The translations under genes were made by a program, and so were the position numbers. Shown here piece by piece: positions 10,801 through 18,087 of a DNA stretch of 47,966 bases. Within the stretch, counting starts at the first letter, position 1. The number at the start of each line of letters is the position of its first letter. This DNA comes from Candidatus Buchananbacteria bacterium CG10_big_fil_rev_8_21_14_0_10_42_9 (GTDB lineage: Bacteria > Patescibacteriota > Patescibacteriia > Buchananbacterales > 21-14-0-10-42-9), in contig PEZZ01000029.1 in the NCBI GenBank assembly GCA_002773845.1, positions 1 to 47,966 on the forward strand. Direction: 5' to 3'. Under the pieces are notes generated by a model. It made no database searches. It saw nothing but the letters and a program-made list of their open reading frames with translations, and was not told the origin of the DNA.

Positions 10801-11644
10801 TGCCATTGCTAAAGGTGCTGATCGGGTCAAACGCTTATTTGCCCGCGCTTTTGGTATATGGGAATTAAATACTGTTGGCTACGAGAGACAAAATCCAATA
10901 AGCCGAGTCGCCGATGATTTTAACGGTGACGGAATTTCTGACCTTTGGGATCCGCCGGTGTCAGGGCAAGAGTGCCCCGATAATATCCGCCCCTTAGCGG
11001 TTTGCAGTAATAGCGGAGTGCCTTGCACCACTAATGCTATTTGCGGACCGGGTGGATCTTGCCAAAATATTAGCGTTGATTACTGCGCGGTCGCCCCAAT
11101 TGTTAGCCGCATTAGCATTGCCGGAGAAATTGATTTTGGCGCGAGCAAACAAGTGCAAATTAGTGAAGCTGGTTCAGTGAGTTTAGAATTTAATACCCAA
11201 GTTGACGCTAACCAAGAGCCAATTGCCGCTTACCGTATTGATTGGGGGGACGGGCGTACAATTTCAGTTTCCGGTTTAAAGAGTATCCAAGACCGATCCA
11301 ATCAAGATGAGCCGATTAAACTTTCGCACTCATACAATTACTTTGACATTTTAGCTCGTTCAGCGAGCAGCCAATCAATCTATTGCGCCGGCGACTCACA
11401 CCCGACACTAGGCACCGTGCCGGCAAACACTTGCTATATTCAACCGCGGATTCAAGTGATTGATAATTGGGGTTGGTGTAACGCTAATATTGATCATCGG
11501 GAAAACGTACCGACGAGCGGCCAGCCGATTGATGTTCAAACCGGGGGACTTACAAATACTTGGGGCTACTACGGTACCGCGTGCCAAGGCGGATTGAACT
11601 CCTTCCAATCCTACAACGGCACAATAATTGTAACGCGTAATTAA
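1823..11644 (+). CDS. Giant secreted modular Cys-rich surface protein (3273 aa)
   Basis: A signal peptide (about 1-31, ending in SLAA) marks this as exported. Residues about 33-330 are helix-rich. Residues about 428-493 carry a segment (LVDPNWVLKAP) that I recall from large uncharacterised Patescibacteria proteins. Then Cys-rich linkers alternate with five jelly-roll-like modules resembling CBM4/9 carbohydrate-binding domains, at about 692-855, 903-1063, 1380-1580, 1851-2056 and 2242-2426. Each opens with an N.SFE-like motif and closes with a W/Y-x-D-D/E-like strand. The linkers hold nine C-x5-G/S-C motifs (first Cys at 585, 885, 1122, 1185, 1364, 1638, 1689, 1731, 1833). Residues about 2820-2960 hold DxDC..G.C motifs, about 3031-3046 a DFNGDGISD calcium loop, and about 3095-3240 a PKD-like domain (WGDG). 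No C-terminal anchor is visible. Role in adhesion or a surface layer is inferred from the modules and from its place at the head of the secretion-like operon. Confidence 0.85.
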   Translation: MKSFLVKNFFICLATFLLLSSLIAPLNQSLAADVPGADGSGVASVSDPAVNTVSPDVTTRDAGEEARRVAAEEKKEQLKRAAAIAFKQALNFFLQNLAHDSAVAIVSGGEGQTSLFYEQSFGDYVLGQLDRSAGIFAETLLGDGFGINYAGLCDPGIPFRLSLTLGLPGFEPPSPPSCTLTELAGNWRSRLGSADFADFFVASLDPRANQLGIGGEIQKNYLGELIAKAFVSSGERSDGDFEDIVDKITGEILTPGDLLRRQAEEGLIVRPANIQEARTGDIVADAIDTFVQTLAGEMFKKLFEGLRSFSGSRGSRPAVNVRLPGSSVSSQISGLQAARDRFASIFEVGRRVGGPQEILVELSQCNNINNPGPNNCVIDQKFRQAVENELTVQQAINQDLLDPNAPFGFISGGFEPPYNQGLPYRSILVLRTHRIVPASWELAAQYIGVNGDEQKLGDLVDAFNDVNSPYFGLVDPNWVLKAPEAFCALEGFSNYLNDDKVTGSGSSSQRVVTRAEYCADQQSCLEEDIDGSCKTYGYCTKEKPTWDFQANRCSEDFATCETFRGTSGNVTTASYLKNTLDFEGCSVDSVGCQWYCTEYNPFNGVWTCTEEQEKVLRECNNPNGCSASVSCFVPQGEQACQSDEGAFLFLRNPCSATSPGWDAASQSCFRSESCTIEPGGVQCIVPSCSDLPNQVANGSFETSHPTPLINNDPAASWVRVGNNLPFSLTRVTGSNEKVFSGNFSLRFFTNGGVTQAGNSQLILQNEANTLTGLTAGNTYTASIWVYNSLQLGNVFLQVSSGSAGCNTQGFVPQKGTWQQIACNFDAGANTATIQIYATDNPVGTFWLDEATITQECLNEQATVTLIGQSDLDGSKIYFDDDVQTCSASEAGCSNLLRLNQNFGRNLIAINSSFEEVGTGWPIAGSTNQSHIGNQSVELAPGQSVTYAGPPSRQAITPGVPYIYSAWGLGENSSGQTGQLTITEFAGGSQINSQSQNLNLPSSWRQFNMLYTPSQNFCQNGVCSVGGNACPGGDNDCPLVSEVELSLGNNSTNGQVWYDDVTFGDISDFTVNGSIQNAQVANAGGDFGIVLDNLHIKQPPSYLGCTGDPESDPLECGSYAGVCSADEVGCDLFSPTNGDIPIPGIPAEGDYCPSECVGYAAFKQSATNYENEQFPVYLIPDRGDQCNAAAVGCQEFTNLDEVARGGEGLEYYTFLRQCVKPENAVSAGNSCGTFFTWVGSDVTGFQLQVHNLQLSNDPATECDPTVSVCPAQVNLASNFGRCENLQDAINNPFCKEFIAPNGDKSYIIIEQTISCTDNCVPYRATDVDLGINDCQAFGGVEEDIDNDGTVDACVFNAVPGEGQSCGVAEAGCREYRGNAAPNVFNVFTDTFEFNAANQWHVGDISSESTNVGGHSLASASELDPTITSAQTLSGSTNSAGYVDADGSGTCTEADGSYNDATRTCLAQMRNGETCEILLGDTFCGILDDRLVNNGNYLLSFWAKNASQNPSNANFDVAIFNQIQIATDIGVGPNWQNYLLGPFTIGDVSPEAILSFRRDCGANCTAADTFYIDNVVLKQVQDFEYLIKDSWDIPLSCDSNPALDPNTYPQPNAPQFMLGCQEYTDRFGQLQYLKSFDQLCRASAAGCEAFIDTHNSNSSLAEQFNLGDPLAQVNVPSDNLTYLVNDPNFYCPSTSQGCTELGLPEINGQTGKVSDYETVYLIQDPETFGTTLCESEALGCEAWQSGNGLSYFKAPGDRTCEFAAKGADSIPRWYKSGTNEACPVGNTPLGVLRPDRACIGGFNDGQQCRTDEDCLGPNDNSSNDDGNCQNWAGLCSARDNSCTEFVDPGSSNRENQIFNGGFDQDVLGDLTNGVDNWSGPVSLPSGQPVFTNDGKFGLVGAKSILSQIGNPAFQYNSGQAIHQDLILGRSTLYTVGFEAAVPPGSSVPTSGNLRATLACADPTGDQKLQSFDNSMLVSDNVTFNGSLYDVAELSVPANVITKSDLFNIETGGFTTFSGRVFIDEQNNGCRVYFGSDESINLSSVPIIFEDVFVKETGVYYHLKNDADYQSCNGIVNAEEGCVLFNDRSEVNYSIGESDSSYLIFNSHQTDNGETASSSCAAGNCNSNSIVKVKPDRECAEWLDCSSRTKVVGLDGIEQDVCVDLVTCRSFDANGECDDFVTPSSELVANNLTPLNQTFAYRDVSRLRNLSGYSTPGYRFDSTGSFAIEGQYQYSLMPQVGEVAEVPNPSFEIFTADSEPLGWSFPDFSRVWTSNLFNVIADPVTAETEGITQQDGNAILRFGSNFGVISDSFDVFANTEYVLSALINTRQLDVGEASGNSNIATRIEVVIDDGGRTNVISGSTIEQPAGLGWRQRLVSFSTPSNVTKVRIRMYNTDGSAECEGGFDDPDCFIEGKTFVDLVKLRPALEVQSINQSPVLVGNSCRVYPESDSLSCEYTGDEGITYQGINGYCLLEDPRNPNLCLQWWPVNMIKGDQRDLVAGYNDRFPLYQCLANDLTLTEKIEDTGIITVAEACVGGYFPTFTPDCVLFRHEDAQPLNSKGNGAPRTLDAAGISESEKDFASLGLLERVRLDVTFPGGLTACAGNFVGNLIPFSEQSPTGRTVRTFDVMNSSYEYTDPAFVWGLSVGGDTYCSAYVGFFEETAQNHSRGDLAFIQACAIDQGSCSTRDSHRFNLQFDGFTGFDNLECRAFSQTVTRAGSNKAWNARVDKGSDFELHDTLTIYSSDSAPFGAAQPPDPINRPELWDNSTADGLQPLGVENPDASFAPPYQARSGSVFACIGSTPETDQKTFTDDFISQLPSGGAVYTCNGGINDGITCDPSLSLACTASECTGDPDFNGNACHNDSECGLGTCVDPNPSDNGTCVQTSGSSGGSTCGLVGRCSVSGSVCVQYPYFNRPTIGFCSSDDPQTSGLECQSDADCGFGVCQTNVRGAGLYLSGGCPVEGEVCDLLNYTDDGGPEDDPSGNPIPFDIRQDNAIAKGADRVKRLFARAFGIWELNTVGYERQNPISRVADDFNGDGISDLWDPPVSGQECPDNIRPLAVCSNSGVPCTTNAICGPGGSCQNISVDYCAVAPIVSRISIAGEIDFGASKQVQISEAGSVSLEFNTQVDANQEPIAAYRIDWGDGRTISVSGLKSIQDRSNQDEPIKLSHSYNYFDILARSASSQSIYCAGDSHPTLGTVPANTCYIQPRIQVIDNWGWCNANIDHRENVPTSGQPIDVQTGGLTNTWGYYGTACQGGLNSFQSYNGTIIVTRN

Positions 11645-11655
11645 CCCCGTTAGAG
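11644..11655 (+). repeat. Left inverted repeat of the GIY-YIG unit
   Basis: ACCCCGTTAGAG, the partner of 11915-11926 with one mismatch. It overlaps the stop codon (11642-11644) of the giant gene by one base. Confidence 0.6.
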
Positions 11656-11667
11656 ATAACATTATTT

Positions 11668-11928
11668 ATGTATTATACATACGTTCTACAAAGCAAAGGA
11701 GATCAAGCATGGTACACCGGCGCCACTAATAATTTAAAAAAGCGTTTCAAGGAACATAATGGCAATCAAGTGGCATCAACTAAAGGCCGCCGCCTTTTTA
11801 TGTTGATTTACTATGAGTCATGTCTTGATTGTGGAGATGCTTTTGCAAGAGAAAAATATCTTAAGACTGGCATGGGAAAACGATACTTAAAAAACAGATT
11901 AAAACGCTTTTTAGCTCTAATGGGGTAA
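11668..11928 (+). CDS. Small GIY-YIG nuclease domain protein
   Basis: The 86-residue protein is a stand-alone GIY-YIG domain of the UvrC-N/YhbQ type: YTYVLQS gives the GIY-equivalent strand, WYTGATNNLKKRFKEHN the YIG-equivalent strand with the conserved Arg, and EKYLKTGMGKRYLKNRLK the C-terminal helix with the catalytic-type Glu. Family members cut DNA, but the small stand-alone versions have no settled cellular role. The C-terminus (ALMG) and the start of its stop codon are encoded by the right inverted repeat. It sits 23 bases after the giant gene and 2 bases before the next operon gene. Confidence 0.85.
   Translation: MYYTYVLQSKGDQAWYTGATNNLKKRFKEHNGNQVASTKGRRLFMLIYYESCLDCGDAFAREKYLKTGMGKRYLKNRLKRFLALMG
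11915..11926 (+). repeat. Right inverted repeat of the GIY-YIG unit
   Basis: CTCTAATGGGGT; its reverse complement matches the left repeat at 11 of 12 bases. It ends on the first base of the nuclease's TAA stop, four bases before the next start codon. Confidence 0.6.
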
Positions 11929-11930
11929 AT

Positions 11931-12761
11931 ATGGCAGACGAAAAGCAAAATCAAAGGTTGACTGGACCGCAATTCTCATTGCACAAGCCAGGCGATTACT
12001 CTCAGCTTTGGCGCCGAGAATTGGTAAAGGCTAATCGTCAAAGACAGCAGCCAGAAGCCGAGCAGGCTGATGAATTGGAAGAGCAAGCTGAAAATGAAAT
12101 TTCTTCTGCTGCTTTATCTTTAGGCCAAGCTGCAGTGGCGGCCCAATCAATATCTTATGCCGAACCAATTATTAAAACCGACAGACAAGCCGCTAGGGCA
12201 AGAAATATTCTAAAGGCTGAAAAGGTTAGCTTTCAAAATCTTCAAGATGAAAAGAAATTGCACAAAACAATCACTGAAAGGGCAGTCATTTTAGGCCAAA
12301 AGTTATCCGAACAAGCTGCTAAAGGTGCCAATTGGCCGCTATTTGTTTTGGTGTTTGTGGCAGTGTTATATGATATTTTAGACCCAATTGCCAGCTACAG
12401 TACAGCATGGATTGCGAAGATTTTTATTTGGGCAATGACTTTTTTCATAAATAGTTTCTTGATTCATTGGGCTTCAAGGTATCAAGGCCGTACGTCTATT
12501 AAGGCTCGGCGCCTAATGTACAGGGCGATGTTTAGAATATACATCAGAATGCTTGGCGGGATGTCGGCAGAACTTATACCTTTTATTGATTTCTTACCGA
12601 TGATGACATTTACTTCTTTATTGACTGTTCGATGGTTGATTTTAGAAAGACGAAAGTTTAGACAACAAGCCGAAAATGAATTACAAAAAGCTATAAAAGA
12701 AGATAAACAGATAGCCAATTTAGTTATAGAGCCGCCAAGACGATTAGCCAAAGCCGCATGA
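11931..12761 (+). CDS. Three-TM membrane protein of the secretion-like operon, unknown function
   Basis: I do not recognise a named family. The 276-residue protein has a charged, Gln/Glu-rich cytoplasmic first half (1-130), then membrane segments at about 134-152, 162-181 and 212-235, and a charged tail. The middle loop is rich in Arg, Lys and Tyr (180-206). Its stop overlaps the start of the VirB6-like gene by four bases, which implies coupled translation and a shared membrane complex. A scaffold or channel-associated role in the type IV secretion-like apparatus is inferred only from that position. Confidence 0.7.
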   Translation: MADEKQNQRLTGPQFSLHKPGDYSQLWRRELVKANRQRQQPEAEQADELEEQAENEISSAALSLGQAAVAAQSISYAEPIIKTDRQAARARNILKAEKVSFQNLQDEKKLHKTITERAVILGQKLSEQAAKGANWPLFVLVFVAVLYDILDPIASYSTAWIAKIFIWAMTFFINSFLIHWASRYQGRTSIKARRLMYRAMFRIYIRMLGGMSAELIPFIDFLPMMTFTSLLTVRWLILERRKFRQQAENELQKAIKEDKQIANLVIEPPRRLAKAA

Positions 12762-15592
12762 ATATAATTGTTACATTTCTTAAAAGCAAAGTCGCAATTG
12801 GCGGCATTCTTATGGCATGGTTATTTTTAACAATTTCATTTTTGCTTATCCCTATTTTTTCAGGACCAGTTTTTGCCCAAGAAGAAGATTCTCAGCCAAT
12901 TGTAGTAGTGAATGTTAACGACAAAGAACATACAGGTGGGTTTTTTAGGAAGGTAGGAACATATGTTTCAGATGGATTGACGGGGTTAGCATTTACTATA
13001 ATTGGTATACCTGCGAATGCAATATTATATTTGGTAAATCTGTTGAGATTTGTGCTTTATGGTGTTTTGGGAATATTGACCGAATACTCGAACTATGTAA
13101 ACGCACAGCCCGTGCTGGTTGGCTGGCCATTTGTTCGAGATATATCAAATATGTTTTTTATACTGATATTGCTTCTGATTTCCGTGGCCACTATTTTAAA
13201 AATTGAAAGATACAACTACAAAAAAGCTCTTCCTCGATTACTTTTGATGGCAGTTCTGATAAATTTTTCTCGCACTATCACGGGATTGGTAATTGATTTT
13301 GGGCAAGTGGCTATGAACGCCTTATACGGCCAAATTAAAGGCATAGGATATGAAAGCTTACTAGAAACTGTTTTTAGTACCCCGGAATTATATTCTTTTG
13401 AACACTATTTAGAAGGGCTAAAAGGGGTGGTTAGCATTGAAACAGAATCGGGTGTTACATTTAGTTCATTATTAATTTCTACTATTTTAGGTTTAATTCT
13501 TTCGTCCATTACACTAATCGTGGTCGCTGTTTATGTTGTTATGTTCGCCGCACGTATTATTGCGTTGTGGGTGTTAATTATTTTATCACCAATAGCATTT
13601 TTGGCCGCAGCGATACCTGGGGGAGAGAGTTATTTTAGACAATGGTGGAGCGAGCTAGTTAAATATGTTCTTATCGGTCCCATTTTACTCTTTTTCCTTT
13701 TGTTAAGCACGCGCGTAGGGTCAGAGTTAAATTTTTCATCCAACCAGAATGCAGACAGAATCCAAGAAGCCTTAAACACAATAGGCATTTCAAATGCCGG
13801 ATCAGTTGATTATATTTTAAGCTTAGTAGTGGCAGTAGTATTCTTAATGGTTGGTTTGGCGGTTGCTTCAAGGGCCGGTACTGCCGGTGCAGGACTAGCT
13901 AGTGCGGCGTCGAATAAGATTAAATCAACCGGTATGAGAGGGTTGTCTTTCACTGCTGGGGCACTGGGTAGAAAAGTTGATCGTCAATTAGCCAGGGGTA
14001 GATTCACCAAGTTTTTATCGCCAACGGTTATCCGCGAGGGGTACAAGAAGAATCACGCGCGTTTAGATCGCCAAGCTTTTACTAAACCGATTGGAGAGGC
14101 AGCTGATTTTTTTAGGAATTTAAGGCCAATTGAAGCTACCAAGGGGTTAATACAGAAAGCAAGAATATTCCCAGGGACAAAGTTAGAAGACTATGAAAAG
14201 GCTAAAGCTAAAGTTAACGAGCTAGCCGCAAATACGACAGGCGGGCTAAGCGCTTTAACGGCAGATCAGATTGATTCTTATGACGCCGGAACGAAAAAGT
14301 TGATTGAGCAAGGCATAGCCAAAGAAAAAATAAGAGAAAGCGAAAAAGAGAAATCCATTGTCCAAAAAGACATTGTCAAGTTAGATACGATGATGCATGA
14401 CAGTAATGGGAATGAAATTTCATCAACCAAATTTCAAGAAGCAATTGAAGCTGTTCTAAGAAAACTTGATACTGAAATAACAGACGATCAAGCAATAATA
14501 GCCCAGCTAGCTATTCAAAGAGGAAGAGCGGAGCGGGGGGGCGATATTAATCAGGTTAAAGCATTAGAGGACGAAATTAAGCAAAAGGAAGAAAAGATAG
14601 CCCAAACCAAAGGTGAAGCCAATAAGCTAGATAAATACAATAACCACAACGGCAAGGCATTGGCTGCCGTTGACATTAGTAGTAATCGGTCTAAATTAAG
14701 AAGTATTAACGACGAGATAGAAACTTATGTCCAGGAAAATAAAACCTACCGGGATGAGGCTCAGCAGAAATTTTTTAAAGGTAAAACAGAGTCAGAGTTA
14801 AAAGCCATGACCATAAGAACACATCGGCCAGAAACAGAAAGAGCAGAGCGGGCAGCCATCAATGAAGAGTTAGCAGAATTGCCGAGAAATGCCATGGATG
14901 CTTCTGATCTTTTGGCTCAAGCTCGCGACGCTTTAAACAAAGGTGAGAAAGAACGTTTTAGCGCTTTGATGATAAAGGCTGCTCAAGATTATAATGGTAA
15001 TGAGATTTTACCTGAGTTTAATTTGGATGGCGATATGCCTGGGTATGAAAAATTTGTCAATAATATACTTGTTAAACAGCTCGGCATGGGGGAGCAAAGC
15101 GCCTTGAGATTACTCGATGATATTGCTTATATTAATGAGGATAACAATCAACGGTCTGGGTCGAGATTAGTCGGTACGGATAAAACGGGGGCTAAACGTT
15201 TACTGACTCAGGAAGAGCATAATATGCTAGTGGAAATTGAGATAAATAAAGCTAACCCGAGAGCTTTTCAACAAAACGCCAACCGTCTGTCATATGGATA
15301 TCATAATGCCGACGGTTCGTACGTGATTGATAAGTTTGGATTAAATTACATAGCTTCTAATATCAATGATATTGTCTATAGGATTGGTAGAGGGGAATTG
15401 AACCCTAATGCTTTAGCTCATTTTGCATTACGAAAAGATCAAATAGAAGAGGCTATCAAAACCGGGCTAATTGACGCCCTAAGCGGTAAGAAGTTAATAA
15501 ATGCTATTAATTCAAAATTGGGTCAATCGGTTAGATCCGATGCCCAAAGTATTGAGGAAAGCATTAAAGCTGCCCAGGGGCATGTAGTTTAA
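12758..15592 (+). CDS. VirB6/TrbL-like polytopic membrane protein with long cytoplasmic tail
   Basis: The 944-residue protein begins with a signal-like hydrophobic stretch (about 15-40, ending VFAQE) and has further membrane segments near 75-110, 128-147, 155-175, 233-290, 300-318 and 352-375. The block LSPIAFLAAAIPGGESYFRQWW and the next KYVLIGPILLFFLLL resemble the core of VirB6/TrbL inner-membrane channel proteins of type IV secretion systems. Residues after about 380 form a long soluble tail rich in Lys, Glu and Gln, with likely coiled coils (about 520-700). Such tails are longer than in classical VirB6. It overlaps the previous gene by four bases and lies two bases before the next. VirB6-type identity is from topology and local motifs, not a full alignment. 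Confidence 0.7.
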   Translation: MNIIVTFLKSKVAIGGILMAWLFLTISFLLIPIFSGPVFAQEEDSQPIVVVNVNDKEHTGGFFRKVGTYVSDGLTGLAFTIIGIPANAILYLVNLLRFVLYGVLGILTEYSNYVNAQPVLVGWPFVRDISNMFFILILLLISVATILKIERYNYKKALPRLLLMAVLINFSRTITGLVIDFGQVAMNALYGQIKGIGYESLLETVFSTPELYSFEHYLEGLKGVVSIETESGVTFSSLLISTILGLILSSITLIVVAVYVVMFAARIIALWVLIILSPIAFLAAAIPGGESYFRQWWSELVKYVLIGPILLFFLLLSTRVGSELNFSSNQNADRIQEALNTIGISNAGSVDYILSLVVAVVFLMVGLAVASRAGTAGAGLASAASNKIKSTGMRGLSFTAGALGRKVDRQLARGRFTKFLSPTVIREGYKKNHARLDRQAFTKPIGEAADFFRNLRPIEATKGLIQKARIFPGTKLEDYEKAKAKVNELAANTTGGLSALTADQIDSYDAGTKKLIEQGIAKEKIRESEKEKSIVQKDIVKLDTMMHDSNGNEISSTKFQEAIEAVLRKLDTEITDDQAIIAQLAIQRGRAERGGDINQVKALEDEIKQKEEKIAQTKGEANKLDKYNNHNGKALAAVDISSNRSKLRSINDEIETYVQENKTYRDEAQQKFFKGKTESELKAMTIRTHRPETERAERAAINEELAELPRNAMDASDLLAQARDALNKGEKERFSALMIKAAQDYNGNEILPEFNLDGDMPGYEKFVNNILVKQLGMGEQSALRLLDDIAYINEDNNQRSGSRLVGTDKTGAKRLLTQEEHNMLVEIEINKANPRAFQQNANRLSYGYHNADGSYVIDKFGLNYIASNINDIVYRIGRGELNPNALAHFALRKDQIEEAIKTGLIDALSGKKLINAINSKLGQSVRSDAQSIEESIKAAQGHVV

Positions 15593-15594
15593 AT

Positions 15595-16902
15595 ATGAAA
15601 GAAATAGAATTGAACAACCAAGAAACATTGGAGCGATACGAAGTTATTTTTAATGAGGAAGTTTTGAGGTTTGATGAAGTTGAATCTGCCAAAAAATTTA
15701 TCCGAGACTTTAATAAAATATTGTCAAATCAAAAGTTGTCTAAACAAATTAGTCCAGGTTTGTTACCACGTTATGAAGATTTACTCGCAAAATATCAGTT
15801 TGTGTCACTATCTGCCTTACCTCAAGAAACTGTTTTAGAGCTATTAAGAACCAAGCTAACTATTGCGCTAGACTTTGGGGAATTGTTTGACTTAGAGCGG
15901 AAAATTAATGGCCGGATGGTATCTATTCTAGTATATGAGGATAGGGATGTGTTCAAAAGGCAAATTCGCCAAGCCATACAGAACAACGAAGAACTTATAA
16001 CTATTGATCTTGGGCCGGACGGCAAGCAAAGAATAAATGATTGGGTTAATGACTATTTGAATAAAGTTGGTGCTGATCCGGTTGGTAATCTTAGGATGAA
16101 TGAATATTTTTCTAATGATTCAGATTTTCAAAAGTTATCCGCTGATAAAAAGCAAAAAATCAGGAGATTGATTGGTCTATTTGAGTCGATGAAACTATCT
16201 TCATTAACACCGGAAGGACTTGAGCATTCTATCCCAATCATAATGGATAGCGGCGAAGTTAAAGTGTATCACAAAGGAGTGATTGAAGATATTGACAAGG
16301 AAATTTTAAAGAAGTATGGCATTAAGCCAACCAGCGAAGAAAAAAGTCAAGGGTCTTTAGACGTCAATCCAGATAATGAAACATTAGTGAAAGAAAAAAT
16401 AGCCACAAAAGACCCGCACGCCAATGCTAAGGCCGCCTATACAGGCGATCCGGCTAGGCAACAAAAAGTTATGGCTCAAGCTGAAAAATACGCTAAGAAA
16501 TTTGATGGTAATTTAGAAGGTTTGCGGCGTGAATTTTATAAAGCCGTGCAAGACCAAAATGAAATTAAAACTATTGCCGCTTTTAGAGTGCTAGCTGACT
16601 TAAATGACTTAGGTAACTTTTTAGCTGAAGATGAACAGCTGCATAAATTCTTGGCCTCCGTTTGGCAAAAGAAATACGGTGATGATTTAGTTGCTGAATT
16701 TCACAATAACGCCAACCAGCCAAAATTTGTGAAACTATTTTTACGCTATATTTTAATGGAGCGATTAAATATGTCTGAGCACGACGCTGCCAGAGTGGGC
16801 ATTAATATATCCAATATCTATAAAAAAAATGAAGTTAGCGGCTTTGAGCGAATTGCTTATTTTAATGCCGCGGAAAGCGAATTCAAATTTTTTAATGATT
16901 AA
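15595..16902 (+). CDS. Cytoplasmic protein of the secretion-like operon, unknown function
   Basis: The 435-residue protein has no signal peptide or membrane segment. It is acidic and helix-rich, with no catalytic motif I can identify. Its C-terminal part (VKLFLRYILMERLNMSEHDA) resembles in style the C-terminal segment of the VirB6-like tail just upstream (FVNNILVKQLGMGEQSALRL), so the two may share a small helical domain. The start follows the previous stop by two bases (TAA AT ATG), and metK begins ten bases after its stop. Confidence 0.65.
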   Translation: MKEIELNNQETLERYEVIFNEEVLRFDEVESAKKFIRDFNKILSNQKLSKQISPGLLPRYEDLLAKYQFVSLSALPQETVLELLRTKLTIALDFGELFDLERKINGRMVSILVYEDRDVFKRQIRQAIQNNEELITIDLGPDGKQRINDWVNDYLNKVGADPVGNLRMNEYFSNDSDFQKLSADKKQKIRRLIGLFESMKLSSLTPEGLEHSIPIIMDSGEVKVYHKGVIEDIDKEILKKYGIKPTSEEKSQGSLDVNPDNETLVKEKIATKDPHANAKAAYTGDPARQQKVMAQAEKYAKKFDGNLEGLRREFYKAVQDQNEIKTIAAFRVLADLNDLGNFLAEDEQLHKFLASVWQKKYGDDLVAEFHNNANQPKFVKLFLRYILMERLNMSEHDAARVGINISNIYKKNEVSGFERIAYFNAAESEFKFFND

Positions 16903-16912
16903 GTAAAGTTAT

Positions 16913-18085
16913 ATGGCTAAACACAATCGTCGTTATTTTTTTACTTCTGAATCAGTCACTGAGGGCCACCCTGATAAAGTTGCTGATCGAATTTCAGATT
17001 CAATTTTAGATGAGCTAATTAAGCAAGATAAGCACTCTCGCGCCGGCATTGAGACTTTAGTCACTACTGGGCTTGTGGTTGTAGCTGGAGAAATTAGAAC
17101 CAAGGGTTATGTCGATATCGCAAAAATTGCACGCGAAACTATTCGTGATATTGGGTACGTGCACCATGACGGCGGTTTTCATTGGGAAGATTGTGGCGTG
17201 ATGGTCGCAATTGATGAACAAAGTCCAGAAATTGCGCAAGGCGTTGACGCTGGACGTGGTAAATTTAGAAAACAAGGCGCTGGCGACCAAGGCTTAATGT
17301 TTGGTTTTGCAACTAACGAAACGCCTGAACTTATGCCGCTGTCATTAATGATGGCCCATAAAATGGCGCGTCGTCTATCACAAGTTAGAAAAAATAAAAC
17401 TTTGCCGTATCTACGGCCTGACGGTAAAACGGAAGTCGCTATTGAATACGAAAAGGGTAAGCCTAAGCGTTTAGATACGGTGGTTGTAGCCGCCCAACAT
17501 GACAGCAAAGTGAGTGAGGAGAGAGTGGAGCGAGATGTTATTTCTAAAGTAATTAAACCAGTGGCGGGAAAATATTGGGATCGCAAAACCAGGGTGTTTG
17601 TTAACGCGACTGGCAAATTTGTCAAAGGCGGCCCGCCAGCTGATGCTGGATTAACTGGCCGTAAAATTATTGTTGACACTTACGGCGGCCATGGAAGCCA
17701 CGGCGGCGGCGCGTTTTCCGGTAAAGATCCGTCAAAAGTTGACCGGTCAGCAAGTTACGCCGCGAGGCACGTGGCTAAAAATGTCGTCGCTTCTGGCATC
17801 GCCAAGCAATGCGAAGTGCAGTTGGCCTACGTTATTGGCGTGGCCGAACCAATTAGCATTTTAGTTGACACTTTTGGCACTGCAAAAATTGAGGATCATA
17901 AAATTGAGCGATTGATAAAAAAGCATTTTGATTTAACCCCGACCGGGATTATTAAAGAGTTAAATTTATTAAGACCAATTTACAAACAAACCTCGGCTTA
18001 TGGACATTTTGGCAGGAAAGAACCGGAGTTTAGTTGGGAGAAAATTAATAAAGCTAAAATTTTTCGCCGTGAAGCAAAGATTTAG
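16913..18085 (+). CDS. metK: S-adenosylmethionine synthase MetK
   Basis: MetK makes S-adenosylmethionine from methionine and ATP, the methyl donor for RsmA and other methylases. The 390-residue length is normal. Visible family motifs include [10 protein letters not shown] at the N-terminus, [12 protein letters not shown] (family usually ends GY), [16 protein letters not shown] and [17 protein letters not shown] with the phosphate-binding Lys and Asp residues, then a conserved C-terminus (YGHFGR). The usual GGPxGD reads GGPPAD (239-244), replacing a strongly conserved Gly with Ala. Housekeeping metK lies inside the secretion-like operon, ten bases after one gene and two before the next, so it is probably cotranscribed. 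The leader is too short for a SAM riboswitch. Confidence 0.97.
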   Translation: MAKHNRRYFFTSESVTEGHPDKVADRISDSILDELIKQDKHSRAGIETLVTTGLVVVAGEIRTKGYVDIAKIARETIRDIGYVHHDGGFHWEDCGVMVAIDEQSPEIAQGVDAGRGKFRKQGAGDQGLMFGFATNETPELMPLSLMMAHKMARRLSQVRKNKTLPYLRPDGKTEVAIEYEKGKPKRLDTVVVAAQHDSKVSEERVERDVISKVIKPVAGKYWDRKTRVFVNATGKFVKGGPPADAGLTGRKIIVDTYGGHGSHGGGAFSGKDPSKVDRSASYAARHVAKNVVASGIAKQCEVQLAYVIGVAEPISILVDTFGTAKIEDHKIERLIKKHFDLTPTGIIKELNLLRPIYKQTSAYGHFGRKEPEFSWEKINKAKIFRREAKI

Positions 18086-18087
18086 CC

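Larger units (their letters stand above)
11644..11926 (+). mobile_element. GIY-YIG gene unit bounded by 12-bp inverted repeats
   Basis: ACCCCGTTAGAG at 11644-11655 and CTCTAATGGGGT at 11915-11926 are inverted repeats matching at 11 of 12 positions. They enclose exactly the small GIY-YIG nuclease gene. The left repeat starts in the last base of the giant gene's stop codon. The right repeat encodes the nuclease's last residues and the first base of its stop. The 283-bp unit splits an otherwise uniform operon of surface and secretion genes. Mobility is inferred from the repeats, the nuclease and the position; no clear target duplication is seen. Confidence 0.5.

Noticed and set aside
16903-16912. 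SAM riboswitch before metK
   Set aside because: Only ten bases separate metK from the upstream gene, and no aptamer-like structure is visible.
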